Shown piece after piece: positions 11,673 to 24,030 of a stretch of 64,000 bases of DNA (the first letter of the stretch is position 1; each line of letters opens with the position of its first letter). The stretch is from Henricia sp. BOLD:AAB3569 (taxonomy: Eukaryota; Echinodermata; Asteroidea; Spinulosida; Echinasteridae). The stretch is taken from assembly GCA_037783545.1 (NCBI GenBank), contig JBBELK010000386.1:868001-932000 (forward strand), in the 5' to 3' direction. The notes under the pieces were generated by a model. That model searched no databases. It saw only the letters and a program-made list of their open reading frames with translations, and was not told the DNA's origin. A program made the translations under genes and the position numbers.

Positions 11673-12179
11673 ACCATAGAGCAAGGAACTGTTCCTTACC
11701 GACTATGGTCTAACTCAACCCACGTATTTTAAATCCCGAACCCCACATAACTACTTTTCCCTTCTTCAAGTAGGTAAAAGACCCAGAAAAAACTTTAATC
11801 TTTACCATTCCCACATATAGCATGAAAACATAGGAATAGGATAACCGTTACACTCGTAGTTAACGTACCTAAAAATCCCACTAGCTAGACGGTATATTGT
11901 CGAGGACGTCCCGTATTATCACCAGCATCTTGACCGGCCGTCGGCAGTTCGTCTGTTGCAAAATCTACCTGCTGCTTCCACGGTTCATTGCGTCCGGAAT
12001 GCGGTGCATGGTTACGTAACCGAAGAATGGAAACGCGGGCTTGGGCGACTCTGGACAGCATTTTCGTTTCCGATTCCAATCGATCGCAATTCTAGCTACC
12101 CGGAATCGATTCCATAAGTGGCACTGAGCGGTACTGAACATTCATGATATGATATCAGAACCAAGCCGGCGAGTACTCT

Positions 12180-12294
12180 TGCAAAACCCCATCTTCCTTT
12201 CGCAAGAGTCTTTGCTGCACACCGGAAACTCGGTAACTCGGTGTGCATAGCAGCGTGCAGCAAAGACCCTTGCGAAAGGAAGACGGCAAAACCC
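12180..12294. repeat. Imperfect palindrome in the spacer
   Basis: Arms contain GGAAACTCGG/CCGAGTT and CCTTTCGCAAGAGTCTTTGC with its complement GCAAAGACCCTTGCGAAAGG. No coding content. Confidence 0.65.
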
Positions 12295-12687
12295 GTGTAT
12301 TTTGGTTCCGGAATTTCTAAGAATCGGCATTCGGCAACCTATCACTGGGGATCAAATCTAGATAAAAGGAATCGATTCCTGAAAATTTGGAATAGTGACT
12401 CAGATTCTTAAAATAGAATCGATTCTACTCGACTCCAGCGTGGAATCGATTCTACTCGACTCCAGCGTGGAATCGCCCAAGCAGACGCCCACATAGCATC
12501 TGAGAGTACACCTGTTCCTATTGTTATTTAAACATCTTAGGAATGTATATGCAGCACGATGTGGCAGAGGGTATGCCATTGTTCCCCCATTGTGTCTCAA
12601 ACATCCAAGGAGTTCCTTTCAGTTTTTAGGGGAGTTGGTGCGTTAACACATGGTTAACAGAAAGGAAGGGAGTGTTAATATATTAAA

Positions 12688-12872
12688 GTAGACTTGGTTC
12701 CAAGTCCGAGATCCTGTTTTGTTTTCCGTTTCCGATTTTTGAAATGTATGGACAGGGAACTAGTCTATTTCGGTTCAGATTCTGAACCGAAATAGACTAG
12801 TTCCCTGTCCATACATTTCAAAAATCGGAAACGGAAAACAAAACAGGATCTCGGACTTGGAACCAAGTCTAC
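12688..12872. repeat. Uninterrupted 185-bp palindrome
   Basis: The arms are 92 bp each and appear perfect, around a single central T (GGTTCAGATTCTGAACC). Ends are GTAGACTTGGTTCCAAG and its complement. There is no loop. Such structures extrude as cruciforms and are normally unstable. It is either a very young fold-back element or an assembly product. Confidence 0.9.
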
Positions 12873-13207
12873 CGTTAACTTGGCCCACATGCGCCAAAAA
12901 CAAAAAAGATATGGTGCACGAAAAAAACAAAATCTGCACCCTCCCCCCAAAAAAAGACGCCTGTAGCCAATCAACTACCAGGATTTTGGCGCATGCGCAC
13001 TAAACGTTACATTTTAAATCTGCCACTTTTTGAGAGAAATTGCTGAACTAACTAACCCTGATTAATTTTGTAACTTCGGCCAAATCTTGTTATGATTCAG
13101 ACTTTCTTTAAAATTGCAGGAAATGTGGTTATAGAGTCCAGAGCTGACACTCGGGTCCCGGTTAAATTCACCACTCTTTTTCGATATCCATAAGGTATAC
13201 ATAAAAG

Positions 13208-13487
13208 TTGTTGTTGTTGTTGTATATTTTATGGCATCTTCGGCAACTAAGGCCCTTTATGCCATCAACTATACGGTTTAGCTTTAACTATACTATATTA
13301 TCAACTTGAGATGACGAAGAAGGAGTTGCAGTTTTAGAAGTGGGAGGAAAACCCCCAGAGAAATGCCCCATTGGAAAACCCACGCGGGTCTGCAAACCCA
13401 ATCCACATACACGCCCCGGATTCGAACCCGGGACCCCAGAGGTGAAAGGCGAGGAAAGAACCCGTACGCCAACCCGACCGCCCGTTA
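13208..13487 (-). mobile_element. tRNA-derived SINE with (AAC)n tail
   Basis: Read on the minus strand, it begins GGGCGGTCGGGTTGGCGTAC. A tRNA-like B-box CCCGGGTTCGAATCCGGGGC follows about 70 bases in. A unique body comes next, and an AAC microsatellite tail is at 13,208-13,223. This is the usual layout of a SINE2-type element. Confidence 0.75.
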
Positions 13488-13799
13488 TATATATACATAA
13501 AAGAAAACCTTGTACAGATAGTCTAGCCACAAATACAACGTTGTGTCTAAGGTTTGTGTGTGCAAACGTTGAGAAACGGTAAGAAACTCATGCAACCAAT
13601 CAAGTAGCTGAATTTTGGCGTACCCCCACTTAGAGTTACACTAAGATTTTGTACAGTGCAAATGAAATAGAGAATGTTGAACATTTTTTTTATTAAGTTG
13701 ATTGGTTGCATAAGTTGCTACTGCTACTGCTACTACTACTGCTGCTACTGAATTTGACCTTGACTGCTCACCTAGAAAATTATTTTGATTAAAAGTTTA

Positions 13800-15340
13800 A
13801 TTTGTTTTGCCAAAATGTCAATTTTTCATAGAAATTGGCTTCGAAAACTAGACATTTTAAAAAAAGGAAATTTTTTGGCCATTTTTCACAAAATTGTATA
13901 TGATTCAGATTTTCCTCATAATTTTAGGAAATGTTGCTTAGACCCAATAGATGTTATTTCTTGAATTTGAACTTGACTGCTCAACTAAAAAATTAAATTT
14001 CAAAAAGGCAATTTTTTGCCATTTTTGACAAAAATTGTATGATTCAGATTTTCCTCATAATTTCAGGAAATGTTGCTTAGACCCAATAGATGTTATTTCT
14101 TGAATTTGACCTTGACTGCTCACCTAGAAAATGAAATTTCAAATTTTGATAATTTCAGATTTTGATAAAATTTTTAATTTTTTTGGTCAAAATGTCAATT
14201 TCTCATAGAAATTGGCTTCGAAAACTGCCAAAATGGGCTCAACTTTCGTTAGTAGTCATTTATGAGACATTTTTAAAAAAAGGAAATTTTTGGCCATTTT
14301 TGACAAAAATTTTATATGATTCAGATTTTCCTCATAATTTCAGGAAATGTTGCTTAGACCCAATAGATGTTATTTCTTGAATTTGACCTTGACTGCTCAC
14401 CTAGAAAATGAAATTTCAAATTTTGATAATTTCAGATTTTGATAAAAATTTTCATTCTTTTTGCCAAAATGTCAATTTTTCATAGAAATTGGCTTCGAAA
14501 ACTGCCGAAATGGGCTCAACTTTCGTTAGTAGTCATTTATTAGACATTTTTAAAAAAGGAAATTTTTGGCCATTTTTGAAAATAATTGTATATGATTCAG
14601 ATTTTCCTCATAATTTCAGGAAATGTTGCTTAGACCCAATAGATGTTATTTCTTGAATTTGACCTTGACTGCTCACCTAGAAAATAAAATTTCATATTTT
14701 GATAATTTCAGATTTTGATAAAATATTTAATTGTTTTGGTCAAAATGTCAATTTTTCATAGAAATTGGCTTCGAAAACTGCCAAAATAGGCTCAACTTTC
14801 GTTAGTAGTCATTTATGAGACATTTTTTTTAAAAGGCAATTTTTGGCCATTTTTGACAATAATTGCTGCAACTGGAATAATTGCTGCAACTGGAATAATT
14901 GCTGCAACTGGAATAATTGCTGCAACTGGAATAATTGCAATTTTTGGCTGCAACTGGAATAATTGCTGCGACTGGAATAATTGCTGCGGCTGGAATAATT
15001 GCTGCAACTGGAATATTTGCTGCAACTGGAATAATTGCAGCAACTGAGACATTTTAAAATTTTCCTCATAATTTCAGGAAATGTTGCTTAGACCCAATAG
15101 ATGTTATTTCTTGAATTTGACCTTGACTGCTCACCTAGAAAATGAAATTTCAAATTTTGATAATTTCAGATTTTAATAAATTTTTTAATTTTTTTGGTCA
15201 AAATGTCAATTTTTCATAGAAATTGGCTTCGAAAACTGCCAAAATGGGCTCAACTTTCGTTAGTAGTCATTTATGAGATATTTTTTAAAAAAAGGAAATT
15301 TTTGGCCATTTTTGACAATAATTGCTGCAACTGGAATAAT
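13800..15340. repeat. About 277-bp satellite in the spacer
   Basis: Units recur with GGAAATGTTGCTTAGACCCA at about 13,927, 14,065, 14,343, 14,620 and 15,078. They also carry AAATTGGCTTCGAAAACTGC and GGGCTCAACTTTCGTTAGTA. The full unit is about 277 bp and the first is internally deleted. A diverged relative lies at 63,000-63,445 in reverse orientation, and another is at about 13,110 (GGAAATGTGGTTATAGAGTC). Confidence 0.8.
14860..15050. repeat. 18-bp minisatellite inside the 277-bp unit, first array
   Basis: About nine units of AATAATTGCTGCAACTGG sit inside one satellite unit just after TTTTTGACAATAATTG. The open frames across it are repeat translations. Confidence 0.85.
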
Positions 15341-15702
15341 TGCTGCAACTGGAATAATTGCTGCAACTGGAATAATTGCTGCAACTGGAATAATTGCAGC
15401 AACTGGAATAATTGCTGCAACTGGAGTAATTGCAGCAACTGGAATAATTGCTGCAACTAGAATAATTGCTGCAACTGGAATAATTGCTGCAACTGGAATA
15501 ATTGCTGCAACTGGAATAATTGCTGCAACTGGAATAATTGCTGCAACTGGAATAATTGCTGCAACTGGAATAATTGCTGCAACTGGAATAATTGCTGCAA
15601 CTGGAATAATTGCAGCAACTGGAATAATTGCTGCAACTGGAGTAATTGCAGCAACTGGAATAATTGCTGCAACTGGAATAATTGCTGCAACTGGAATAAT
15701 TG
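15318..15702. repeat. 18-bp minisatellite, second array
   Basis: About 21 units of AATAATTGCTGCAACTGG, with interspersed GCAGCAACTGG variants. It sits at the same internal position of the next satellite unit. A plus-strand frame would encode a (IIAATG)n repeat. There is no sign of a gene around it. Confidence 0.85.
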
Positions 15703-15799
15703 CAATTTTTGGTAAACGTAGCGTTTTATGTAAAATGGCTACGGTAACCCTATAGCTTTTTGTAAATAATTGTTGGCCAAAAAGTGTATGATTAAGATT

Positions 15800-16180
15800 T
15801 TCCTCATAATGTAAGAATGAGAAGAATGAGAAGTGAAATCAAAAAGAGTGGTGAATTTAACACCCCAGTTTTGTTTAGTGTGTTGGGTGAGCAGTCAAAA
15901 TCAAGGATAGAGTGTCAGCTCTGGGCTCTATAACCACGTTTTCTGCAATTTTGTTAAGAATGAGAAGAATGAGAAGTGAATGAAAAAGAGTGGTGAATTT
16001 AACACCCCAGTTTTGTTTAGTGTGTTGGGTGAGCAGTGAGCAGTATGTTTTCCGGTATTTAGTATGTTTTCCGGTGTTTTCCGGTGTTTTCCGGTAATTA
16101 GTATGTTTTCCGGTGTTTAGTATGTTTTCCGGTGTTTTCCGGTGTATTCCGGTGTTTTCCGGTGTTTTCCGGTATATAGT
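15800..16180. repeat. Direct repeat and TTTTCCGGTG minisatellite
   Basis: A segment with GAAGAATGAGAAGTGAA and GAGTGGTGAATTTAACACCCC occurs at about 15,815 and 15,960. Between the two, 15,840-15,945 is partly the inverse of 13,110-13,185. From 16,040 to 16,175 follows a degenerate array of TTTTCCGGTG/TTTAGTATG units. Confidence 0.7.
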
Positions 16181-16224
16181 ACTACCGGGCACGAAGTGCT
16201 CCCGACCTCCGAGTCGTCGGGACA

Positions 16225-17640
16225 ACTGGGAGACTGCGCAGTTAAGTTTAGTCTGGTACCCGGACCAAAAATTATTTGACTAGACTGAATTTAAGGTCCG
16301 GCAGCCGCCAATTCCGCCATTTTTAAACAGGAAGAATTCCTCCTTTTTCCGAAGGTTCCCGGAGTTACCCGAATGCACGTCCGGTCGTCCGGACGTTACC
16401 GTTAATCGTCGGGTACAATTCGTCATTGTTTCGAGAATTTGAATTGACGTCGCGTGCACGTACCGTGCCGCTGCGTGTGTATTTATGGTGAGGCCACGGA
16501 TTTAAAACTACGCAGTGGCTATAGTTACGGTAACCGTATGAATGGATTACGGTATTACAACAGCAGATTAAAGGAGTGTGACCAGATCACTTTTTTTTAC
16601 CCATAACTCCCCGGGACTTACCTTATGGGTCATGAGATTTTTATATTATAACATCCGTTATATTTTTCTGATTACGAAACTGAAACTCCCGCGCTTCTAG
16701 GCCGCATATTTCCGAGGATATCGTCGAAAATCCACCGATTATTTGTAAACTAATTTTCCAGTATCAACGTTTATCCACTGAAAGCCGACTCGATAGTTTT
16801 GTTCAATTTTTTTACTGGAAATTGCGAATGTTTTCGGGTTTTTGGGACATGGGAGGTGTGTATGGGAGTTACTTGATAATATTGGTAAGTTACATCGAAA
16901 ACTATTTTCCAGAAACTCTGGTCACGCTCCTTTAAAACTAATGTACTATGGAGCTCACTGGTGGGTGATGCAGACAAGGTTTGAATTTTCTTTTTGAATG
17001 ATGTGCTAGCCTACATTTAATATTTTAAGGTTTATATTAAATTTGTATTGGTCAAATATGGAATTACCCCTTTTCAAATGGTTGAACACAGCGCGCTTTG
17101 AAAATTAACGGTTATGTGCTCCTAAAAATAAATGCATGACGTAATGCTTAAGGTGCTATTTTAAACACGACAGTAGCCGGTCCTCATATTCAGTCGTTGT
17201 ATGTGGAATATGTGGAGCGGGAACCAGTCTAAGTTAAGTTGTGCGTACTCATGCATGAATCGGCAAAAATGGCTGGCGCGTCGTAGAATGATTCTGGAAA
17301 TTTCAATTTTGGGTTGATATTTTGAATGTTCAAGCTTCCACATCGAATACAAATGTTGTAAACATTTTCATGATTTATTTTCATCAGATACCTGTGATTC
17401 ATTTTGTGGAAGACTAAGCTTTTAATTATTAGCGGGAATGTAATTTTTAATGACCGTGGTGCACCATGGATCGATCTAGTCTGATCTGGTACCCGGACCA
17501 AAAATTCTTCAGTCGTTGTATGTGAAATATGTGGAGCGGGAACCAGTCTAGATTGTGTGTACGCATGTGTGTGACCCTTCCTCCATGGTGTGACGTAACG
17601 TTCCCAACGCACGCCAAGGTGCACCAGTACCAGGGACGAG
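16225..17640. other. Spacer sequence with a repeated CTGGTACCCGGACCAAAAAT motif, no gene seen
   Basis: The motif occurs at about 16,252 and 17,488, and AATATGTGGAGCGGGAACCA at about 17,206 and 17,526. They appear to be ends of MITE-like sequences related to the centre of the 59.5-60.0 kb fold-back (AACCAGTCTAGA). No supported exon. Confidence 0.45.
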
Positions 17641-17737
17641 CGCTCGAAAGCAGCCCTTGAAGGGACTTTGGACCAACTTAAAAATCAAGTAACCATCCAT
17701 GCCATCCTTCAAATCTGGTTGTTCTTTTCTCTTTCAG

Positions 17738-20700
17738 GATGGAGTCGTGTACCGTGTGACGGTGGCTTCTTAGAACAGGTAAATTGCGGATCTGTTAAAA
17801 CTCTTAATTAGGATGAATTCATAAAAGTTTTACTTTCATAGGCCTACTCTGCAATTTCAACTCGGTGCACAAGTCTTATGGACCTCGTCTACAAAAAAGT
17901 AGGTCTTTTCCCCCTACTAGAAATTATCATTATTCATGCTAAATTTTTCTGAACAAAATTTCACCTTTTGGCAGAAGATAAACTGTACTAAACAATGCAT
18001 ACACTGAGGTAAAATCTTAGAAGAATAAATTATATTTACTGGTCGCCACTATTTCCCCTCAATGACTAAATATAAATTAATACCATACACCCGCCTTCGC
18101 CACTAATTCTTTATATTGGAGGGACCTTCCTCCGATCCATGCTTTGAGGAAATCTTAAAACAGACAAAAACAAAAATCCACAAATATGGATAGCCTAACT
18201 CCTTTGCCGTGACCAAAATTCGAACCTGGGTTCTGAGACCTCATCATATTCATAAAGATATGACCAGTGCTCAAGCCATTTCGCGTTCACGTCCGCATTT
18301 TACGTTCATCATAACACCCAAGAAATTATTATGGTAACATGAAACATGAGATAAGCAGTGAGAAAATTTCAAGTTTTACTTTGAAAACACTCATAATTTT
18401 TATGTCATGCTCCATAGACTTAGTGCATTGAGTCTCAACTGGCGAGGGTGTATGGTATTTTTCCCTCTGCATGCTCGGTAAGTGTAGATTTGATTTAAAA
18501 ACCCAAATTTTTTAGTGAGAAACATTCATGATTTTGTGAGGAAATACTGAACAGATTTTCAGCCTGTCTCATATGTTTTGCACACGAGGTTTGAAGCCAT
18601 GATCAACTTCCCAATTCTTTCCAAAACCCCCAAACGGTGCACATCTCTGCGGAGTGAAAAGTGTAATTTTCCTTGAAACACGTGGACTATTTCATTAAGT
18701 TAGTAAATTTCCTACCTAATACCTCTGGTGATGGCAATGTGTAGAATTCTCTCATTTATAGTCCACATAGGAACAACTAATTTACCACAAAATGAGACCA
18801 TTTTAAACAATCATGGTAAAAGTTTCAGGAACCTTTTATTTATTTTTAACAGCAATACTTTGTCTTTTCTCCTCAGGTTTTGATCACCAGCCAAGGGTCC
18901 AGTTTAAATGTAAGTATCATATAGTCTCTATTGTAACTTTAAAGGTGTATTGTTTGTGATTGGAGCCAATTTTACCATAAAAATCCAGACAATTCTGAGT
19001 TTGTTCATAACAATAGTACTGAAGTTTTATACATTCACTACCAAAGTATTTTTCTGTGTGGAGAGAGGCAATTTATGGTAAAATGCTTTGCCCAAAGGCA
19101 CATCCCCCTTTTGAGTACATGACACTTGACTGTTTGGATATCAAAAATTCACAGTAAATTTGGCTTGGAGCACGTATATTTTGATACATAGGGCCTTTAA
19201 AAAACTTGTAACCATCAGAAATTGCACATTTGATAAGGAAAGTGAGTTAGATGTTTCACAGCCCAGGTCAAGTTTTTGCAAACTACAACTGGAAATCGGT
19301 GGCAGATCTAGGCTCACGGAAATTTCAAGTACTACCCCCAGATAGTGCTTGGATCCACTGCCGATTTCTAGTCATGATCACCAGAACCTGGCCCAGGCTC
19401 ATGGACATTTCAAGCACTACCCAGATAGTGCCTGGATCCACCGCCGATTTCTAGTCATGATCACAAAAACCTAGCCCAGGCTCATGGACATTTCAAGCAC
19501 TACCCAGATAGTGCCTGGATCCACTGCCGATTTCTAGTCATGATCACAAAAACCTAGCCCAGGCTCATGGACATTTCAAGCACTACCCAGATAGTGCCTG
19601 GATCCACTGCCGATTTCTAGTCATGATCACAAAAACTCGGCCCAAGCTCTGTGACAGATATTTTCCTTAACATTTTTAAGCCCATCTCATAAGTTTTCTA
19701 CAGGTCTAAGTGATAATCGAGTACTAAATTATTTCCTCAAACTAGTTTAATTTTGTTAAACTTTGAAAATGCACACAATCTTGTTTATGTTTTTAAGTTA
19801 TCAATTTATAGGTTAGAATTAAATGTATTTGTTCTTATAAAATGACGAGCAATAGTGAGCGCCGATTTGACCAAACAAAACCGCCCGCACTGCCCATATC
19901 GACTAAGGTTAAGTCTAGTCGCCCACCCGAACTTGCTCTATTTAGGTACCGGGGGGGGGGGGGGGGGGGGGGGTAGGTGCAAATTGAGTGAGAACATTTT
20001 ACGATTTTGTGAGGAAACACTTGAAATTTTCAGCCCGTCTCATATGTTTTGCACACAAGGTCTGAAGCCATAATCAACTTCTCAATTCTTTCCCAAAAAA
20101 ACTTGGTTTGAGAGATGAAAATCTATACATAAACTGCATTTTTTGAAAACCAATATATTTGATAATTTTAAAGCCAAGTTGGGAAAACAACTAAATTATT
20201 GGCCTTTTCGCAATTTAATTGCTTAAGAAATCGGTGGCAAAATCAGTGTACACAAATAAATTCACTGACAAATTTCTGGTGTTCTTTAATAATAGCGCAT
20301 TTCATGTGCTTTACAACTGTCAGGAACTACCTCAATATTGATACGTATAGGTCGGCGAGTTGCGACTAAGCCAGAGACACTGGGGACAAACTCCCCATCT
20401 CTTCCAAAAGAATGTAACTAGGATCTGTAAGGTGCATTACACAACACTGGACCTAGGGCTTTACATCCCATCCACAGGATGGAGCAATTGGGGTCAAGTG
20501 CCTTGCTCAAGGGCACATTAACCTCAAGTAGTCTAAAAACCACAACCTTTGGGTGTTTCAACCAGAAGTTTGTGAGTGAATGACCCAAACTGCTCAGCCA
20601 CGATACTCAACTCATTGTGCAAATTACCTACACTGTGCTAAACGAGAAAAAATGCATTGTATTTTTATATGTATATCATCAGGAAGGCAAAATCTGTGCA

Positions 20701-23056
20701 TATCAAGTTGAATTTGCAAAAGGCTACATGAATACGTACATCGTACAGACTTGACCTACTCATCTGTGTAAATAGTCCGAAGGTTCCATGTTGTGACAGG
20801 CCACAATTTTCATTCATACATGCTGGTAAATGTACAGCACAAACCCCCTTATTTTTGGCACATGCCAAGGTTAAAACAAACTTTACCAAGTGAATGAATT
20901 AAATTGCTGGAGTGGTTAAAATTGGAGGTCAGTTGAATTCCCTATTTTTAACTTGTGCTACAGACATTCCATTAATATGCTCTGTCCTTCCGTGTACAGA
21001 CTGCATGTTATAGTATGAACTTATGTAGGCCATTATTACAGCAACGTATCTTCAACATTCACTGTCCTTATACATGTAGGTACCCATTTACTCCTGGGTG
21101 GAGAGGAGCAAAGTGCATTGCTCATGGGCACATGAACCACAATCTGAACCCACATGAATTGAGCTTTTCGTTTTGTGGAAAGTGAAATGTGTAACATGCA
21201 GTTTGTGCTCTTGCATTTATAACGTGAAAAAAAACATCCTAAAATGGCTAAAAAGAAACCTTTCAAGAAAATTCTAAATTTTAACCACTCCTAAATTCGG
21301 GGTTTTTTTTGGTCAAATCTGCGCTCACTAGTGCTCGTCATTTTATAAGAACAAATACATTTAATTCTAACCTATAAATTGATAACTTAAAAACATAAAC
21401 AAGATTGTGTGCATTTTCAAAGTTTAACAAAATTAAACTAGTTTGAGGAAAGAATTTAGTACTCGATTATCACTTAGACCTGTAGAAAACTACAAAAAAA
21501 TGTTAAGGAAAATATCTGTCACAGAGCTTGGGCCGAGTTTTTGTGATCATGACTAGAAATCGGCAGTGGATCCAGGCACTATCTGGGTAGTGCTTGAAAT
21601 GTCCATGAGCCTGGGCTAGGTTTTTGTGATCATGACTAGAAATCGGCAGTGGATCCAGGCACTATCTGGGGGTAGTACTTGAAATTTCCGTGAGCCTAGA
21701 TCTGCCACCGATTTCCAGTTGTAGTTTGCAAAAACTTGACCTGGGCTGTTAAACATCTAACTTACTTTCGGGGTGTTTCCTTATCAAATGTGCAATTTCT
21801 GATGGTTACAAGTTTGTTAAAGGCCTTATGTGTCATTCGCAAGATACAACTTTTTGCAGATTTGTAGAAGAAGAGTGTAACATATCTAAGGAAGAATGTT
21901 GGTAAACTAGCCTGAAGAAATTTTAGCTACATAGATGCATCAATGCTTCTGAAAACCTTGAAAAGGTCCCGTGCACAGGACTTTTTTAGAAACCCACCTT
22001 CGTTGTCAATTTCCAACATGAAATACCATTTTTGACGGAAATAAATGTGGTGTTTGTTGTTACCATTGCTATCGAAACAAAATTGGGTCATTGCAAATGA
22101 TACAATAAGCCTTTAAGGACAAAGTGATGGTCGAGTGCTAAATTCCTACCGTTTATTGTATGAAGCTCTTTCAAAATTTATGAAAAATAACCAATATGCA
22201 AGTTGATAATGTGTGCTGTAATATGAAACTAAATTTGGGTTTTTGGTTAAATTTGTACTCACTAATGCTCAAGTCATTTTAAAAGAAAAAATAAACTTAA
22301 AGATAGTATACATAATTGGTAAACTGTTACAAATAATTTGATCCCCCTGTGTGATTGAATATATGCATGATTAAAACTAACCTGAGCAAAAACCAGCTCC
22401 GTCTAAGTTTTGAGAAAATGGTCAAAAAAAGAGTTTGCAGTCATTTCTCCCCTGAATCACAGTGCATGAATGAAGTAATTTGGGGCGAATTGAATTTGTC
22501 TTATGAGGTGAAAACTAATTGTTTGACTCATTTCTCAAAGACTATAGCACTTCAGACAAAACCATTTCAGGGGAAGTTTTCTACTGTCGTCATGTTTATA
22601 TTGTGTAAGTTGGGCATAAATCTGTGAACATTTCTGATTTTCGAGATACCAATCATGTATACTGCCTTTAATTCTTACCAATAAATTGATAATCATCTAA
22701 AAACATGAACAAGTTTGTGTGCATTTTCAAAGTTTAACTAGTAAAACTAATTGGATTCCAATTCTCAGCTAAAAATCATATTGAAATGTTCCCGTCAACA
22801 AATTTATTATTTGGATAGCACATATAAAAAACCTATGATTTCCAGCTAAAATGCATGTTTTGTACAAATAGTAAATTGTTGTAGGCAAATGCACCAAGTA
22901 ATGTTCTAAAGAGAAATTAACTGAAAATTAATAAATTTTGGTATGAAATGAAAGCCATTGTAAAATGTGTTTATCTGAAACTAATATTTTGTTATTTTTC
23001 TTTTTCAGAAACGGCATCTCCAGAGGCCGCAAGCAGTCCAGTTCCAGACGGAATAA
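17738..23056 (+). CDS. Small unrecognised spliced gene, right copy
   Basis: Three exons have good acceptors and donors: 17,738-17,778, 18,877-18,909 (followed by GTAAGT) and 23,009-23,056 plus a 3' UTR. They join in frame as a C-terminal tail of 39 residues ending VQFQTE before TAA. The tail is Gln/Arg-rich with no known domain. An AATAAA lies at about 23,284. The gene runs convergent to the receptor gene, and their 3' ends meet near 23.3-24.1 kb. The 5' exons are not identified and may lie in the satellite spacer, so the locus could be non-coding. A longer frame at 22,965-23,231 reads through the acceptor and is less likely. Confidence 0.4.
19160..19860. repeat. Inverted copy of 21,310-21,800 within the right arm
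   Basis: This block is the reverse complement of 21,310-21,800 and is absent from the corresponding place in the left arm. Inside it, an 83-bp tandem unit starting about GTCATGATCAC at 19,371, 19,454, 19,537 and 19,620 repeats four times. The 21.5 kb copy has two units and the left arm (about 8,720) has one. Confidence 0.75.
19951..19973. repeat. G run of 23
   Basis: An uninterrupted G tract in the right arm with no partner in the left arm at the mirror position. Length is likely unstable in sequencing. Confidence 0.9.
20280..20590 (-). repeat. SINE-like element, right-arm copy
   Basis: This is the mirror of 10,030-10,330, with GGGATGTAAAGCC and GAGCAAGGCACTTGACC read on the minus strand. 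Several substitutions separate the two copies, more than in the outer part of the arms. Confidence 0.6.
21310..21800. repeat. Local inverted repeat partner of 19,160-19,860
   Basis: Contains the 83-bp unit twice and the stretch TTGATAACTTAAAAACATAA mirrored at about 19,795. It corresponds to left-arm 8,600-8,950. Confidence 0.7.
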
Positions 23057-23289
23057 GTTTTTAAATGTTTTCGTGACTGTCTTTTTGACTTGGTACGTCG
23101 TAATCGGGTATGTAGATGGAAAACTTGAGAAAGTCCATTTTCAGTTTGTCATGATGTATTTACTGACAATCTGTGACTTGATTCACCAAGTCAAAATGTT
23201 TGCTCATGAAAAGACGATTCTCGACAAATGATGTGTTTTGAGATTGCAGTTACCGCTTATTTTGTAACTATATTTTCTTGTTTAATAAA

Positions 23290-23525
23290 TCGTACACCAT
23301 TTTTATTAATGTTTTCTTTAACAGGTAGAGGAGGGAAACCTCCATTTCAATACATTAGAAAATCGGACAGGGGGTAACCCCGGTTCGATTTTCTGTGTTT
23401 AATTGCATTTCTTTGTACACCATTTTTATTAATGTTTTCTTTAACAGGTAGAGGAGGGAAACCTCCATTTCAATACGTTAGAAAATCGTACAGGGGGCAA
23501 CCCCTGTTCGATTTTCAAATTATAA
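23290..23525. repeat. 123-bp direct duplication with hairpin, right arm
   Basis: This is the mirror of 6,800-7,040. It follows the AATAAA of the small plus-strand gene and precedes the 3' end of the minus-strand receptor copy. Confidence 0.7.
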
Positions 23526-23854
23526 ATTTGGACCACCGAACCCTGGACTATCTGTAAAGACAATAGCAATTAGGACCTTGCATAAATTAAGTTAATGAAC
23601 ATTTTGCTTGCATATATTACTTGGTTTACTTTAGTGGAGTACAGAATAAAATGAGACTTGTTTACAAATGAAACTTTTGTTGTCAGTGACTTTTATTTTG
23701 ACTTTGGAAGTTACTTTAACTATATAACACTATTTAAATAAGATTGTTTACAAACAACTTACTATATTTGTTAAAGTACATTAAACAATGCTACAAGAGA
23801 AATAAATACAATTGGTTGTTAGTACAAGTCAATGTTTACAAACTGACAGTAATT

Positions 23855-24030
23855 TTTTGAAAGAATAAATGGAGCAAGTTTTGGTTTGTTTACAAACAGA
23901 TAGTCATTTTTTTGAAAGAATAAATGGAGCAAGTTTTGGTTTGTTTACAAACAGATAGTCATTTTTTGAAAGAATAAATGGAGCAAGTTTTGGTTTGTTT
24001 ACAAACAGATAGTCATTTTTTTAGACACTG
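23855..24030. repeat. 54-bp tandem repeat with forkhead-like sites, right arm
   Basis: Three copies of the unit seen six times at 6,120-6,490, in mirror position in the presumed 3' UTR of the minus-strand receptor copy. Confidence 0.8.

Noticed and set aside
15273-15755. Open frame of (IIAATG)n, 160 residues
   Set aside because: Translation of the 18-bp minisatellite. No splice context or start signal, and both strands are equally open.
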